This document shows positions 37,414-50,624 of a stretch of DNA of 64,000 nt, piece after piece (position 1 is the stretch's first letter; every line of letters begins with the position of its first letter). A program made the position numbers and the translations under genes. The stretch comes from Enchytraeus crypticus. Taxonomy: Eukaryota; Annelida; Clitellata; Enchytraeida; Enchytraeidae. The stretch lies in contig CAJHZI010000266.1 in the NCBI GenBank assembly GCA_905160935.1, forward strand, positions 569,001 to 633,000. Direction: 5' to 3'. The notes under the pieces were generated by a model. It had not been told where the DNA came from. It saw nothing but the letters and a program-made list of their open reading frames with translations, and made no database searches.

Positions 37414-40044
37414 GGTGGAGTAGTGAAAATACTGTACAATTCTATTTGAACTGTAAAGATCTGCAAAAATCAATTTGCATTAAAATAGTATATCACAATA
37501 GACCTAGGACTGCAATATTTTAAATCGTGAATATGTATGCAAGGAAATGTATAAAAATAGGAAATGCAGCTCTTAGTGCAGTTATCAAGGTGAAAAACTT
37601 AATAGCTATAAGGGGTAATTCTTGATTTTTAAAGAATTTCCCTGAGCACGAAAGTCAATATAAAAATAATTTAAATCAGGCTATGGTTATATTAATGTAA
37701 ACTAACTTTTATCTGACTAAATTAAGGAAAATTACGATAACAAATTTTAAATGATCTTTATCTATATTAGATACAAAATTGAATCTTGTTGCAACAATTC
37801 ACCAAACACATTTATGATAACTGAAAATGTAATAAAATTATATAAATTATGAGTGTATGTAAAAGTACATGTTGTTCAATATACATGTGCAATACATATG
37901 TAGTACATCTAACTATGCCTACATGCGTGTAGTTTAGAATAATTCTAGCAATAAGCATAATATCAGTTAATATAACTAAAGAAGCAAACAATTTTTTTAT
38001 CAGTTGCAGTTAACCTACAGGAAGGCCTATTGAAACTATGTAATAATTGAAGCAATGACAAATCAATCATTAGCCTCTATAATCTATAGACCGAGGGTTA
38101 TCACCTTTGTGGTATCGTGAATGTCTCACTACATGGGGGACTACCATTGGTCCATTTAAAGTTTTTATTTTACTGATAAAAGTCGAGCAAAAGCAATACG
38201 CATGATGTAGGTAGCGGGATCCCTGACCCTCATTTCTGAGTAGTACTTTCTGTACTTTGTTGCGAAAACGTCCTCTAGGAATCGGCTGAGAATTTGCCTT
38301 CAAATGGGACACTTCGATTATGACCCCCAATTGTTTTTTGAGACATCCTCCTGCAGTTTAACGCTAATTAACAGCGAATCGCCAAAAGCAATCACTGACC
38401 TGATAGCCACACGGAGATAAATTGCCAACGCCTGAAGTTCGATTTGTACCTATGCGGTACGGCTAAATCAAGAAGCTATCTGTGTTATCTCAATTACTGG
38501 TAATAGCTTTTTATCAGCAATAGATTAAGGCGATATATTATACAGACTAGATAACAGTATTATCACCTTTATAATTTAAGTATTCTCGTCTGGACTATAA
38601 CAATATTCTAGATTTAGGGGTTTAAATTGATACTTTTGTAAAGATACTACTTCCAAAATTCGAACTTCTCTTAACATTTAACCCCGAATAGGTTCGAAAA
38701 CTGACTTGTTATATTTATCAGTATGTACGGGGTTCACAGCCTTGGCTGACCCGTCACTGACATCAATTTCGAATGAAAAAACTGACGTTAACATTAGCTT
38801 CTTTAGCAGCTTTTATATGGGTTATTTTATAATGAAACAGTAGATTAGAATGAAATCAGTACCGATAATATGTGTCAAAGTACATGTATTTATTATTACT
38901 TCTTATTTTGATATTAAATTTTGACACAAGCAGCTCGTTCAGTTATACCTGCATATATATTTTTAATTTCAGGCTGACAGGCAAATGTGATGAGTTGAAC
39001 TTAGATTTCTAAGACCACACGTAAAATACTTCTAGATATCTAATGACAATTCAGATGATAACTGATGATAGGCTTAGAATAAAAGTCCAAATTAATGTTG
39101 CTGTCAGATATGAAAAAACATTATTGATGCTTGCCCTTATGAGTTAATATGGACCAACCCGCTACATCCATTAGCTAATTGATTCATTTTAACTTCGATT
39201 TTGTTGAATTTTATTTATAATATTATTATTTTTGCAGGTAAATATTTAAACAAAATTTGACAGTAGGGTCAATTTTAGTTCCCAATTCTTACTAGTGTGT
39301 GTAGGATAGCAGACTGGAGAATTTACTTTGCATTGAGCCGATAGCATGTTGGCATGTTGTTCAACAGTGAGCAGTATTGAATATTGAATGGTTCAAATTC
39401 AGTTCTCTCTCCGTCACCTACATGTTATGGAGCATAAAACTGACGTTAAATTTTACTTTAACTTTATTCAGTGACACTCTAAAATCTAATAATTTATTCA
39501 CGAATTTGTTGTTGAATATTTGAAATTTTAATATTTCGCTTAGTCCACTCATAATATTAATATGTCTTCACTCCACCATTCCTTGATCATGTAATTAAAC
39601 AGATCAATCATGAACTGAACGTAACATCATACCCTGGTACTGCACGTGTGCTGTAATTAATTAATCAATTAATTAATTACATGCAGATATAGAATAGTTT
39701 CGATAAGATATATCAGCTTACAAATTTTGCTCATTAATTAAAGTTGTCCTACTTAACTACACATATATTATTTTAAAAAAATTAATTAGTATTACCGTCG
39801 TCGTTGTCCTAAGGTGAGAATGCATTTAGCGATTTAAAAAAACTTGCAATTTTAATGCAACTGTGTTATTTTCAATAATTATTTTAACTTAAACTAAACA
39901 AATATCAACAAGGAACCTTGAAGTACATGTATATATGATCATATAGCGGATCAGGTTAATATTTCAATCAATCTCGAAATATTTCCTTATAAAGTTTTGC
40001 TCTCAGTCAATTTCGGGTATTAAGCGAAAATTTAAACTTACGAA

Positions 40045-40235
40045 ACGTTACATGACAGATCCTGTGGTGAATTGAACCCTCGTGGGTTCGAATCCCAGCC
40101 GCGCTGATCTGAGAGTTAAAATCTCGGACATTCACTGGACTGGTTATACGGAAAATGGACTAAATTGCCTAACGGTTTAAACATAAATGGATATTAAAAG
40201 TGATAGATATCAACATAGTTGATACTTTCATGTTT
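40045..40235 (+). mobile_element. SINE family 2 copy
   Basis: Box B GGGTTCGAATCCC at about 40085, then GCCGCGCTGATCTGAGAG and CTAACGGTTTAAACA. The tRNA-like head is shortened compared with 6607-6852. Confidence 0.75.
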
Positions 40236-40577
40236 GTTTACGCTTAGAAACTATGAACCATTTTTATTTTTTCTCTTTTATTAGTTTCCGTATCACCAGG
40301 TTAGTTGAGATTATCTATTGGAGTTGGGAGTACTGTAGACTTTCTTATTGTACCGAATTTAAACAAAAGCGAAATGAAATGATTAAGAATATTATTTAGA
40401 TGTCTTTCTGAATTTCTGGATTTATCTTTCTATCTTTTCTGATTCTGGATTTCTAGGTTTTGGAATGTGCACCACTTTGACCCTTCGTTTTGCTCACCAG
40501 CTTTGTATTTGTCTCAACAGTGTTAGATATTTACCTGAATGACAGTAGCATGCTAATTGTTGTTGCGTTAATAATTT

Positions 40578-41060
40578 CTATGTGTTGTGTCCGGGTTGGT
40601 GAGGACTAGACAAACCGTACACTGCACGTATCGCAAAAGGCGACAAAGCACTAAGATCCAAACCAACGATAGAAACAGCATTCGGTTGGTGAGCACCTAG
40701 GCTCCAGAAATAGCTACACAATGTCCTAAAACGAATGGAAAATACCCCATCCCACAGAGAGGAATGGAGGTCTCATGTATGCGCGTTGTGTACATGCACA
40801 TTTTGATTCGGTTTCTAAGAAACAAAGAAATGATCATGGTTCTCTATCTCTCACCATCACCATCATCATCATCCCTTAATTCTAATTTAACAAGAGTGGG
40901 GATTATTAAATTCTACAGCCATTTGTGGAGCCATGGCGCTCATCAACCGAATGGCATTCTGACGTTGGTTTCGATCTTAGTGCTTTTCGCCTTTTACGAC
41001 ACTTGCAGTCCGCGGTTTGTCTATTCTTCAGCAACTCGGACACAACACTAGTGTGTTGTT
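40578..41060. mobile_element. Inverted pair of family 3 repeats
   Basis: A plus copy (40578-40770) is followed by a minus copy (40855-41055) about 85 bp away, both in the intergenic space between CRAL-TRIO genes A and B. The CCGGGTT/AACYCGG heads lie at the outer ends, so the pair could fold into a hairpin. Just outside, 41042-41095 adds a palindromic doublet (see findings). Confidence 0.65.
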
Positions 41061-41906
41061 GTCCTTAATGACAACAACACTGGTGTGTTGTTGTTATTAA
41101 TTACTAACTCAATTTGTAAACTTTACGTTAACCAGATCTCTCAAAGGCCTCACCACATCAACTGCGAGTGTTTTAATGGTAGTTATGAATATAAAACAAT
41201 TCGTAAAAATAAAACTCAAAAGTCAAAATAGAAAATCCCAAATTTAATTAAATAATTGAAGTATATAATCAAAGTTTATTTTGTTTACAATAAACAACAG
41301 TTTACAAAATTAACTAAATACTCATAAATATGTATTGTGCTCTTAAATACGATGAAGATGTGTAAAATACGTTAGAAAATAAGAAGTGTCTTAAAACATT
41401 TGGCTTATGGTTTACATAAGCAAAGACTGAATGGAAAATATTTATAAATTTAACTCAGTACGACATCACTGGACCGGTTTTTTGATTTTGGTTATTGGAT
41501 AGTGCTCCATATTTTAATCGACGACTGCAAAATATGTAATTGATTGATATTGTCCTTTGCTGCTTAATTATTATTATTTAATTCTAATTTTATTCAGTCT
41601 GACAAATTAAGCGTAAAAGTTGAAGAAATAAATATTGAATGTGGTTTCGAAATAGAAACTCTCCCAGAGGACTCTTATTGTAAATTTATTATGCATTAGG
41701 TCTTTAGATAAGGGTAAATATTTGACAGAATTAAATATATTTAGATATATTAAACTATATTTGAATTGATATAATTATATCTCGAACAAACAATTAACTA
41801 AAGTCAAAACTTTTACAAAATGAAGTCAATAATTTTATAAAAGCTTTTGCTTCTTTCTTTAAACACTCAATATCTTTGGTGTGGAATAGTTTTATGTGAT
41901 AACTAT

Positions 41907-42310
41907 TTAATCCAGGTTTAGTCTTCTAAACGACTCCTGTGGAGTGCTGTTGTCCTTCTTGCTGTAGTCTATCTTGTATTTCTCGTTTGTAACTTCCAGT
42001 AGTCTGGCACGGAATACAGGATCCTTCAGACGTCGCACCATCTCATCTGCGAAAACCATAGCGGATTACTTGAAGTACATATCGATCATATTCATCATCT
42101 ACATTTGAATACCAGTTTAATTAACTGCGGTCGGGATACGAATAGAACTTCTTTTCCATTGGTTTTAGAAATTGTTGCAGCAATTCTAAAGTCTAAGCGT
42201 GCACGAACACTGAATGCCCTTTCTGATTTTGGTAATCTATTTATTTACTTGTAAAAATGTAAAATATAATTTACTTGCATAATGATTTAGTTACTTGCAT
42301 TAAGTATATC

Positions 42311-42353
<43 letters not shown>

Positions 42354-45300
42354 AAAATATATATATATATTCATTATACATGTAAATAGGATTGTTTTCT
42401 CAGGGAATGACGCCCCTGTCCTAATAACTATGTTAGTCGCTGCTGAGGAAGGCATAGGGGGCCCATCTCGTCATAAGCAGAATCCCCCAAGAATAATGGT
42501 ATATCAAAAAGAATATCATAGATAATTTAAAGATCCACAAGTATGTGGATATAAAGAAGAAGATAGAGATGAGTGGAGGCGTTATATGCCACGAACCTGC
42601 CAGTGGGCGGTGCACTACGAGAGAGATACATGTATATATATATTGTATATATACAAGATAATATACATTATATATGATATTTATTAAGAAATAGAAAAAA
42701 GAATTGGATAGGACACATTCTAAGGGGGAAGGTCTATTAAAAGAGGTCATAGAAGGCAGAATGGAAGTAAAAAGAGGCAGGGGCAGGCCGAGATTAGGTA
42801 TGTTAGATGATTTAAAGACCCACTCATATGTGGAAATGAAGAGGAAAGTATAAGCCAGAGAAGAGTGGAGGCCTTATATACCATGGACCTGACAGTAGGC
42901 AGTGCACTAAGAGAGAGATACATAAACACAATTATATAATTACGGCTAATGTCCTTCAAAGAACCAGCTGATGGTCCCTTGTAGTCATCCGGTAAATATT
43001 CAATCGGCCAGAAGTCCATGGGAAAGAATTTGTAGAGGCTTTCCATTGTACTATGTACGTATATCTACAACAATCACAACATCGTAACAGAACATCCTTG
43101 TAAATCGTCAATCATCATCATCGCATCATCGTCGTCGTCGTCGTCGTCGTCATCATGATCATCGTCGTCGTTGTCGTCGTCGTCGTCATCATCATCATCA
43201 TCATCATCATCATCGACTACATTGTCGTCATCGTCTTCAATTACTTTTATCATAAATTTCTTGAACTATACCAGTTTGGGTGTCTGGTCTTCGTTTCACC
43301 TCAAGATGCCGATGAAATTGTATCAAATTTCTTATCTGAAATCTTATCTTATTACTTATCTGGAGATAACTAGTTTCTAATAATGAGTAGAAACTGCGCT
43401 AATTTACTGCTATTATCATTTTGCCTCTTCATTGTTACACTCTTCTTATTTAATTAAAGCTGCGTTACAAACTTATACAAACTGATCCGAAACTACATGT
43501 AAATCATGATGTTACAGTTTGAAAGAGTTGAATGTGATTGCTCTTCTTCGGCTCATCATTCAATTAGCCATGCAGCGTATGACTGTGTTGTCATACAGCT
43601 GATGACTTTGGTGACATACATCTTATGATCTTGGTGACAATCTTGTTACTTTGGTGACAAAAAGCTTATGACTTCGATGACATAAAGCTTATGACTTTGG
43701 TGACATAAAGCGTATGACTTTGGTGATATAAAGATTATGACTGCAGTGACATAAAGCTTGTGACAGTGGAGTCATAAACTTATGACTGTAAAAGACAAAG
43801 CTTACCCTATCTACAAACTTCTTCTTGAAGAAAGTTTTCATCAACCCGACAATAACCTCAACGAGAGCTCCAGCGTTATACAAGTGAAATCCTTTCATGC
43901 GACCAATACTGCACTCCTGTGCATTAATAAACACAACTATATTAGTTTTAAGTCTTTTATTTAAAGTTTGTGTCGTAGTAAATATTTATTTTGCTGCGTT
44001 TCAGAAAGAAGAGTTAATATAAAATGCAATGTCTTGCTTGGATAACGATAGATGGTTTTTCTTTATGGAAATGTTTGTTATTTATTCATTATTATTATTT
44101 AATATTTGTATTGGCTTATTGTTATATTGGTTTTGGTTTAATCGTGCATTGATTTTTATTACTTAGTGCTTCTTATTTATCAAATTTGTCGTTAATTATA
44201 CAATATTTTCAATATTGAAATGACATTAATTAATTAAACTTTTATATTCATAGCTTGTTCAAAAAAAAATTAATCGTACTAATATCATAGAGACCAGTAC
44301 GAATTCAGCTTATTGTAGCTCTGTAAAGAAGAAAGGGCGAACTAAAACCATCGGGTGGAGGTTTGTTTGCAAAACATGCAGTTCTACTTACTGGCAACTT
44401 TAATTTATTTGTTTAGTTCGCAGAAATTTATTAGTTCTTATGTGACTATTTGAAATCAATGCTAAAATTGCGGTGTCGACCTTTTCTCTTTTTATTGCTG
44501 ATGTAAATAATGCTTTCTACGTTCAAGTCCTAATGAAAATGAAATTTGAAGAGCTTCACCCTCCCCCTCTCACTTCAGTTTCGAATATTTCTAAAACAGG
44601 ATGAAACAATTCAAAGACAATATAATCCTACCTAAGAGACATAGAGAAATTTAGACAAAATGATATTCAATCCGACTGTACAGCTGATTCTACTTAACTA
44701 ATTATTTATGTCTTGTCACTGTATGAAATAGGTAGTCATGCTTGTAAAAAGTTCGAGAAATTTGACAAAATAATACTAATTTAATACTTCTTTAACATAT
44801 TTAATACTTTTTTCTATTAATTTAAGAAAATTAAAATCAATTAATTGGAAATAATTATCTACCTGCAACAGTTTCGAGAAGTTTCTCTGTTCGCTGGACC
44901 CGGCTCGAGTGATGTGCTTCATGGCAACGCCAGTCATGTCGAACACAACGTGGGCCCCGTTAACTATTCCGTTCTCGTTGTCTTCATTCAGCAGTTCTTG
45001 TGAGGCCATACTAGCCCGCATCTCGTTCTCTATGGTCAACAGCGGGTCATCCAGGTCCAGGGCACCTAAACGTTTAACCAAGTGCAGGTCTTGGAGATGA
45101 GGCTTTGCAATGAACGATAGTATTGCCGGAGGTGCTAAATAGGCGCTAAATAAATGATAAATACAGAAATTTCACACTGCTAGAAGGAGCCTGCTAATGT
45201 GCATAAGCAGTAATCTAAGAGACAATGAGAATCATATATCAAATCAATTGATTTAGAGTATAAATCACGGATAATTAAATCGCGTATCATTAAACCGCAC

Positions 45301-47804
45301 ATAATTAAACGACGGATCATTCAGCCACAGATCATACAGCCACGGATCCTTAAATCAATCGATTAAAAATTTTTATAATTATTGAATTTCTTATAATAAT
45401 AGCTTTTAACACATTTGATAAAAGCAAAGTTAAGTGCATTAATAAAATTTCACTATAGACCTTGCACTATAGACTTTGTAGATATAGACCTTCTAGTTAT
45501 ATCACTTCTAAATCTACACAAATTATCTCATACTTCCCTTCGGAAGATTGAGATAATTAATATAGTTGTGATTGAACTTAAACATACATGTATAGCCTAT
45601 TCTTCTACTTAAATTAATTTCAGATTGAAGAGAGGTTAAGCAATAGTCGCTAGAGTATAGATATTCAATTAGTCGCTGGAGCTGGATAAATTTCACAACG
45701 TAATTACAATAGACTTTATGAAGACTAGACTATATAACTTTTTTGAAGTTATTCTTGAAATTAAAATGAAACAATCTTCCTTATATCCCAGGATCAATTC
45801 CCAGCGAGGCTGATAAGAGAGTAGAATCTCAGACATTCACCTTTCAGTGTACACCGACGCACCTGACGTCTTGAAGGAAAGCCCTTCGGGCTTCTGACCT
45901 TGACGTTAAACACACCTTTAAAAAAGGAAAGTAGGAAACAATAACCAATAATAAAGGAGAGAAAAAGAAATTACAAAATAGCAGAAACAGAAACAAAAGG
46001 AATAATTTCAGCCCAATTACGTGCGATGTGGCATGTGCGTAAATAGATTTAATAATATATAGTATACTTACTGTATCTCGCAAGAAAAAGCCTTTGACCT
46101 TCAGAATTGCTCTTTGGGAGTGGTATCAAATATCTGAAAAATTGAAAAACTCAGAGAATAGTTATAGTAACAAATTATGTTTTAGCTACAGAAAATATAC
46201 TCGCCTAGCAACGGCTATATTGGGAGTTGGTTTGCCAAATTTCGATACCACGAGCTGTAATTGATGATCAAGATTTATTTTAATTAGGCAAAACTTTTCA
46301 ATTGCACTGTTAATTTGTGTGACGTATGGGTTATTATGCCTGAATTAAACGGAAAAATAAAAATGAAAACTACTCAAGCAAATTTTCTAAACAACTTGAA
46401 GACTTAGCCGAATTTTAATTCTATCTTAAGAAATGTTGATAACGAATTAATTGTTCTATTCTCATGCCATTTAGAATGTCAGTTTCTACCCTCTTTCGAA
46501 AAAGCGTAGAATGCCAGGCTCATGGCTGTCGATGTTGACAGTGTACTGAGGATACTTGGTCCTCGCTGTGACCATTGTCTCTATGATCTGTCGAGCTCTC
46601 AGTTGACTAAACTTGGCGGTTCTTAGGACTTGAAGCAGAAAATTTGTGTCTGCAAATATGAAGAATAATACGATACTAATTAATTGCTCACGTTGCGTCC
46701 TGGTTGCGGAGAATAGATCAATCGTAGATATAAAATCGTAAATAGATCAATGTGTCTTAAAAGGCGACAAAGCACCAAGATCTAAACTAACGTCAGAAAA
46801 GATATTCGATTGGTAAGCGTATAGGCTCCAGAAATTGCTAGAAAATTTCGTAAAGCCAGACCCTAGCTAAACTTTGATTCAAGGGAAGATGATGCCTATG
46901 ATGCTAAGATACTAAATAACGCTCCTAGACTACAAACACACATCAAATATTCTTGTATGGAGAATCAAAATTCAATAATTCAGAGGTCTTAAATATGAAA
47001 AAGATGGGAAAATAAATCATTAAAAGAGGAATTAGAGTCCGGTTGTTCATCCGAAGGCGTCATCAGTAAAATTTTGAGTTGACTCTGCAACTACAAACAT
47101 TATCGAATCATGTGATAGATATTTACACATTATGTCAACAACGAACGAAAATCGAGTTTCAAAACAGTGCAAGTCCACAATTCATTTAGGACCTTACTTA
47201 TCTTCAGCACATGCCTTTTACAGTTTGTTCTTGGGGAATTTTTATGGAGTGTTGTGTGCTGTGTGGAAGTCTCTGATATCATCCTGGGATGAGAAAATGG
47301 ATATTAAATTATAATAATAATTATTGTTATTACTGCTACTGTTGTTATTATTTATATTAATTATTAATATTCTTATTAGTAGTATTATTATTACTAGTAT
47401 TATTTACATATTTTTTATAAAAAAAAATTTATAACATTGTAAGTGCAGGTATTGATTAATGTGGATTTTATATGATAGTTTACTATTAAACTATTCTATT
47501 ATAGTTCTCCTGTTATTTCTCTTTGTTAACAAAATTTCAAATTACAGACATGTGAGGATTGCAAAAACTCTACGATGATTTAGAATAATAGGTTTTACAA
47601 TACATGAAAATTTCTTATTATTAGTAATTCTTAATATATTTATCTACCTGTTCGAAAAGTAAAATGTGGTTGGGCCCTGATCCAAGCCCTAAGGGCCTGC
47701 ACAGCCCCCAGACGTTGCTTAGGATCCTCATTCAGTTCCCTGATAGCTTTCTCCAGGCTGTACTCAGTCAGCGTACACACGTAATCCTTGTCCTCCGGAT
47801 CCAT
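41907..47804 (-). CDS. CRAL-TRIO (SEC14-like) lipid-transfer protein, gene B, seven coding exons, complete
   Basis: Exons: 47804-47648, 46649-46490, 46133-46072, 45065-44863, 43916-43806, 43064-42944 and 42046-41907. All have GT-AG borders and compatible phases, giving 954 nt and 317 residues. Exons 2-6 have exactly the lengths of gene A (160, 62, 203, 111, 121 nt). It carries the same landmarks: an N-terminal helical region with ALRAWIRAQPH and FLLQVLRTAKF, a core with VNGAHVVFDMTG, GRMKGFHLYNAG, then MESLYKFFPMDFWP and EYLPDDYKG. The tail (PQESFRRLNLD) is shared with A and C. It is closer to gene C than to A in exons 5-7. The likely role is a cytosolic carrier of a small hydrophobic ligand. 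The ATG has G at -3 and +4. An acceptor-like TTAAG lies two bases upstream of it, so the first coding exon may be preceded by a non-coding exon. Tandem arrays touch exon 1 upstream and exon 5 downstream. Confidence 0.92.
42420..42925 (+). mobile_element. Two tandem LINE 3'-end copies
   Basis: Two successive plus-strand copies (about 42510-42640 and 42700-42925) of the LINE end ending in GCCAGTGGGCGGTGCACTACGAGAGAGATAC and its relative. The second begins RIGHILRGK-like and continues LKEVIEGRMEVKRGRGRPRLGMLDDLK, then stops at a TAA (42849-42851). Both lie in intron 6 of CRAL-TRIO gene B, opposite to the gene, and the second ends only about 20 bp from exon 6. Confidence 0.7.
43095..43232. repeat. 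(TCG/TCA)n trinucleotide array
   Basis: TCATCATCATCG and TCGTCGTCG tracts in the intron of gene B between exons 5 and 6. Similar arrays: 27843-27902 (TCA/TCT), 33243-33325 (GAT) and 58275-58515 (TTA/TCA). Confidence 0.95.
43575..43805. repeat. 22-23-bp minisatellite ending in the exon 5 donor of CRAL-TRIO gene B
   Basis: Unit ATAAAGCTTATGACTTTGGTGAC. CTTATGAC-type words begin at 43665, 43688, 43711, 43734, 43757 and 43779, and CTTACC (the donor) at 43801, spacing 23, 23, 23, 23, 22, 22. Older, more degenerate units extend to about 43575. Confidence 0.95.
45240..45358. repeat. ~17-bp degenerate tandem repeat in intron 3 of gene B
   Basis: ATCATTAAACCGCACATAATT-like and GGATCATTCAGCCACA-like units, roughly seven. 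Not adjacent to an exon. Confidence 0.7.
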
Positions 47805-47806
47805 TT

Positions 47807-47965
47807 CTTAATAGAATACACTACTTAAATATGCCTATTACTTAAATATACCTATTACTTAAAGAAACCTATTACTTAAAGAAATCTATTACTTAAAGAA
47901 ACCTATTACTTAAAGAAACCTATTACTTAGAGATACTTATTACTTGAAGTTAACTATTACTTAAA
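47807..47965. repeat. 17-bp minisatellite directly upstream of the gene B start codon
   Basis: Unit CCTATTACTTAAAGAAA. CTTA falls at 47807, 47824, 47841, 47858, 47875, 47892, 47909 and 47926, an exact 17-bp step. On the minus strand each unit reads TTTCTTTAAG, an acceptor-like motif, and the last reads TTAAG two bases before the ATG. Confidence 0.9.
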
Positions 47966-48354
47966 GATACTTATTGCCTATCGCTATCGTCTAAATGGTT
48001 TCAAATAACTGAAATCAGAAAGGTTTACTTTCATATTAGTACTTAATACCTGATAGGGTGTTAACTGATCTCTTTTTAAAAAATCTATACGATTTTATTT
48101 AAAGTATTGCTCATAGTATACTGTAATATCTTTAGAAGTGTAAACAGGTTAAATATTGACATCCAGCAATTTTTAAATCTCTACACTAATATATTTCTAT
48201 ATACAATTATGCAATACATGTATATTTTACATGTAAACTAGGTTAGAAGTTTATAAAGTACATGTTGTAGGATATCCTACGATTTCAGCGGCAACAAAAC
48301 ATTACCTGAGTCAGAAGCTCTTACTGTACTGGAGAATCTTACCTGGCAGCTGAT

Positions 48355-48860
48355 AAACAACTCAATAGCAGCAGCTGTGTGCAGAACAGCTGTTAAGCAG
48401 CAGCTGTGTGCAGAGCAGCTTGTGAGAAGCAGCTGTATACAGAGCAGCTTGTGAGCAGCAGCTGTGTGAGCAGCATGTGTCAACTGCAGCTGTGTGAGCA
48501 GTATTTGTGAGCAGTAGCAGCTGCATGAGTAGCAGCTGTGCGAGTAGAAGCAAGAAATATTACTCTGTGCAGAAGCAGTAGCAGCTATATCAGGTCCTAT
48601 TCGTAGCAGCAGAAACAGATTTAACAGTAGCCTGTATACAGCAGTAGCAGCAGCCATAACTGTAGCCTGTATACAGCAGTAGCAGGAGCTATAACTGTAG
48701 CCTGTATACAGCAGTAGCAGCAGATTTAATAGCGTGCATACAGTAGTAGCAGCAGCTATAACTGTAGCCTCTATACAGCAGTAGCAGCAGATTCAACAGC
48801 AGCTTGTATACAGTAGTAGCAGCAGCTTTAACAGCAGCTTGTATACAGCCGTAGCAGAAT
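48355..48860. repeat. CAGCAG-type minisatellites upstream of gene B
   Basis: Two blocks: AGCAGCAGCTGTGTG units (48355-48560), then GTAGCAGCAGC with AACTGTAGCCTGTATACAG units of about 48 bp (48560-48860). They lie about 0.55-1.05 kb upstream of the gene B ATG. The long minus-strand frames here are repeat translations, not genes. Confidence 0.85.
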
Positions 48861-49009
48861 GCCTTATTTACATATTTCTTTACTATTTGTAACTTATCTG
48901 ACTAGGAATCTGAAAAGTCGATCGAATATAGAGAAATCGCCTGAATGTTTAAGTCTAATGCAATGGCTAACAAAATCTTAATATTTAGAAGTATTTGTTA
49001 TAGGAAATG

Positions 49010-49175
49010 TATTGAACCCTCGTGGGTTCGAATCCCAGCCGCGCTGGTCTGAGAGTGAAATCTCGGACATTCACTGGACTGGTTATACGGAAAAGGGTCA
49101 AAATTGCCTGACGCTTTAAACATATGGTATTAAAATGTGATAGATATCAGCGTAGTTGATCATTTCACTCTAATG
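49010..49175 (+). mobile_element. SINE family 2 copy
   Basis: Starts at the CCCTCGTGGGTTCGAATCCC box B and continues through the GCGCTGGTCTGAGAG body to the CGTAGTTGATCATTTCACT end. 5'-truncated, with box A missing. Confidence 0.75.
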
Positions 49176-50522
49176 TGTATTATTGTTTTTTTTAATATTA
49201 TTGCTGAGCATGAATGGCGTTATTTCCGAATTGGGTACGTTTCAAGGCTTATAGTTGACTCTAATTAAAGGCCAATCCTATATGGCCAGTAGTATAAGTA
49301 AAGCTGGTAAAGCTATGATTAACGTCAGTTGCCTCACTCAAAAGCGATGTCAGTGACGATGTCAGTATTATTTCTTATTTTAATATTAAATATTAAGAGG
49401 CCGAAATACATATAATAGTGAATATAAAGTTAATTAATAATAACAATTATTTTAAAAAAATTATATTCAGTTCCTAGTTTAATAAACCAACTGTTGACTT
49501 CTGAGCAGCGTCTTCAAGCAGAATCTGAGAAATACACTGGGAAATAATCTCAAAACCAATATCATTCAGAAGCTAAGGCGTCAATAAGAATTGATAAAGG
49601 CAAGATATGGCCTTTTGAAGGAAAATAGCTGCTTTTTGAGCAATATAACAGTTTGCTTTCTTAAATGCTAGAGATAGGGACAATTTTTAGACTGTTCTTT
49701 TAAGAAGCTTTTTCTAGGCAAAAAATTTAATCTAGTATATTGTAATTTGTCCGCCATATGTAGCTAAAGCCGAGTCAATAAGTCAATATTTAAAATTAAT
49801 ATGTAAAATATGACGCAATATATACATTTGCTTAGGGCTAATTGTTTAACAGTAAACTGCAAAACCAATATAAATAAGTTAAGTTAGGAGAAACTGAAGA
49901 TTATCAATATTGAGTTAAATGTATTTCAAGTGTAGATTTTGAACTTTGGGATTGACGACTTGGAATACATTAACTTTATCATTCTTCATGCTGTATTACC
50001 TAACTGAAGATAAGTATCTTCACCTGTAAGCCTAATGCAACTTTTAAAAATCGTTGCAACTGGAATCTGAATCGAAATTAAATCATTTTACACTGATGAA
50101 AATTTGCAATATGTGGTACTTATGTATTAGCAGTGCATATAATATAGGCCTATTGTACATACCTTATATTTATTTCAAACTAACAAACTCTTAAAGTTTG
50201 CTAATAATATTTATGTTTAGTTAAATGGCTGATGTGCTAGTGATATTTAGCGTTATACATGTGTAATTGTTTATGTATCACTACTGTTTATTTGCTCATT
50301 CGCTTAATTCGACACAAATTTATACATGTTACAGAAACATGCATATAGCAGTAAGTAGAATAAATAAAAAATTGAAAGTGGCTAACATAAAAGAGTCTGA
50401 GCTCTCTGAAACAATACGATAATAATAACTCGCTAAAGTCAACTCGAGTCTGAATTAAAGAAATCTGAGAAACTATATTGTACGAATTATTCTGATCATT
50501 TTATAACTCAATATTAAAATTC

Positions 50523-50554
<32 letters not shown>

Positions 50555-50561
50555 ATATACA

Positions 50562-50623
<62 letters not shown>

Positions 50624-50624
50624 T

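Larger units (their letters stand above)
37470..41906. other. Intergenic between CRAL-TRIO genes A and B
   Basis: 4.4 kb containing SINE family 1 and 2 copies, an inverted pair of family 3 repeats, and AT-rich DNA. It should include the promoter of gene A on its left and the 3' end of gene B on its right; no clear TATA box or polyadenylation signal was assignable. Confidence 0.6.

Noticed and set aside
48277-48657. Cys/Leu/His-rich minus-strand frame upstream of gene B
   Set aside because: Covers CAGCAG-type tandem repeats; no domain, and different frames are similarly open.
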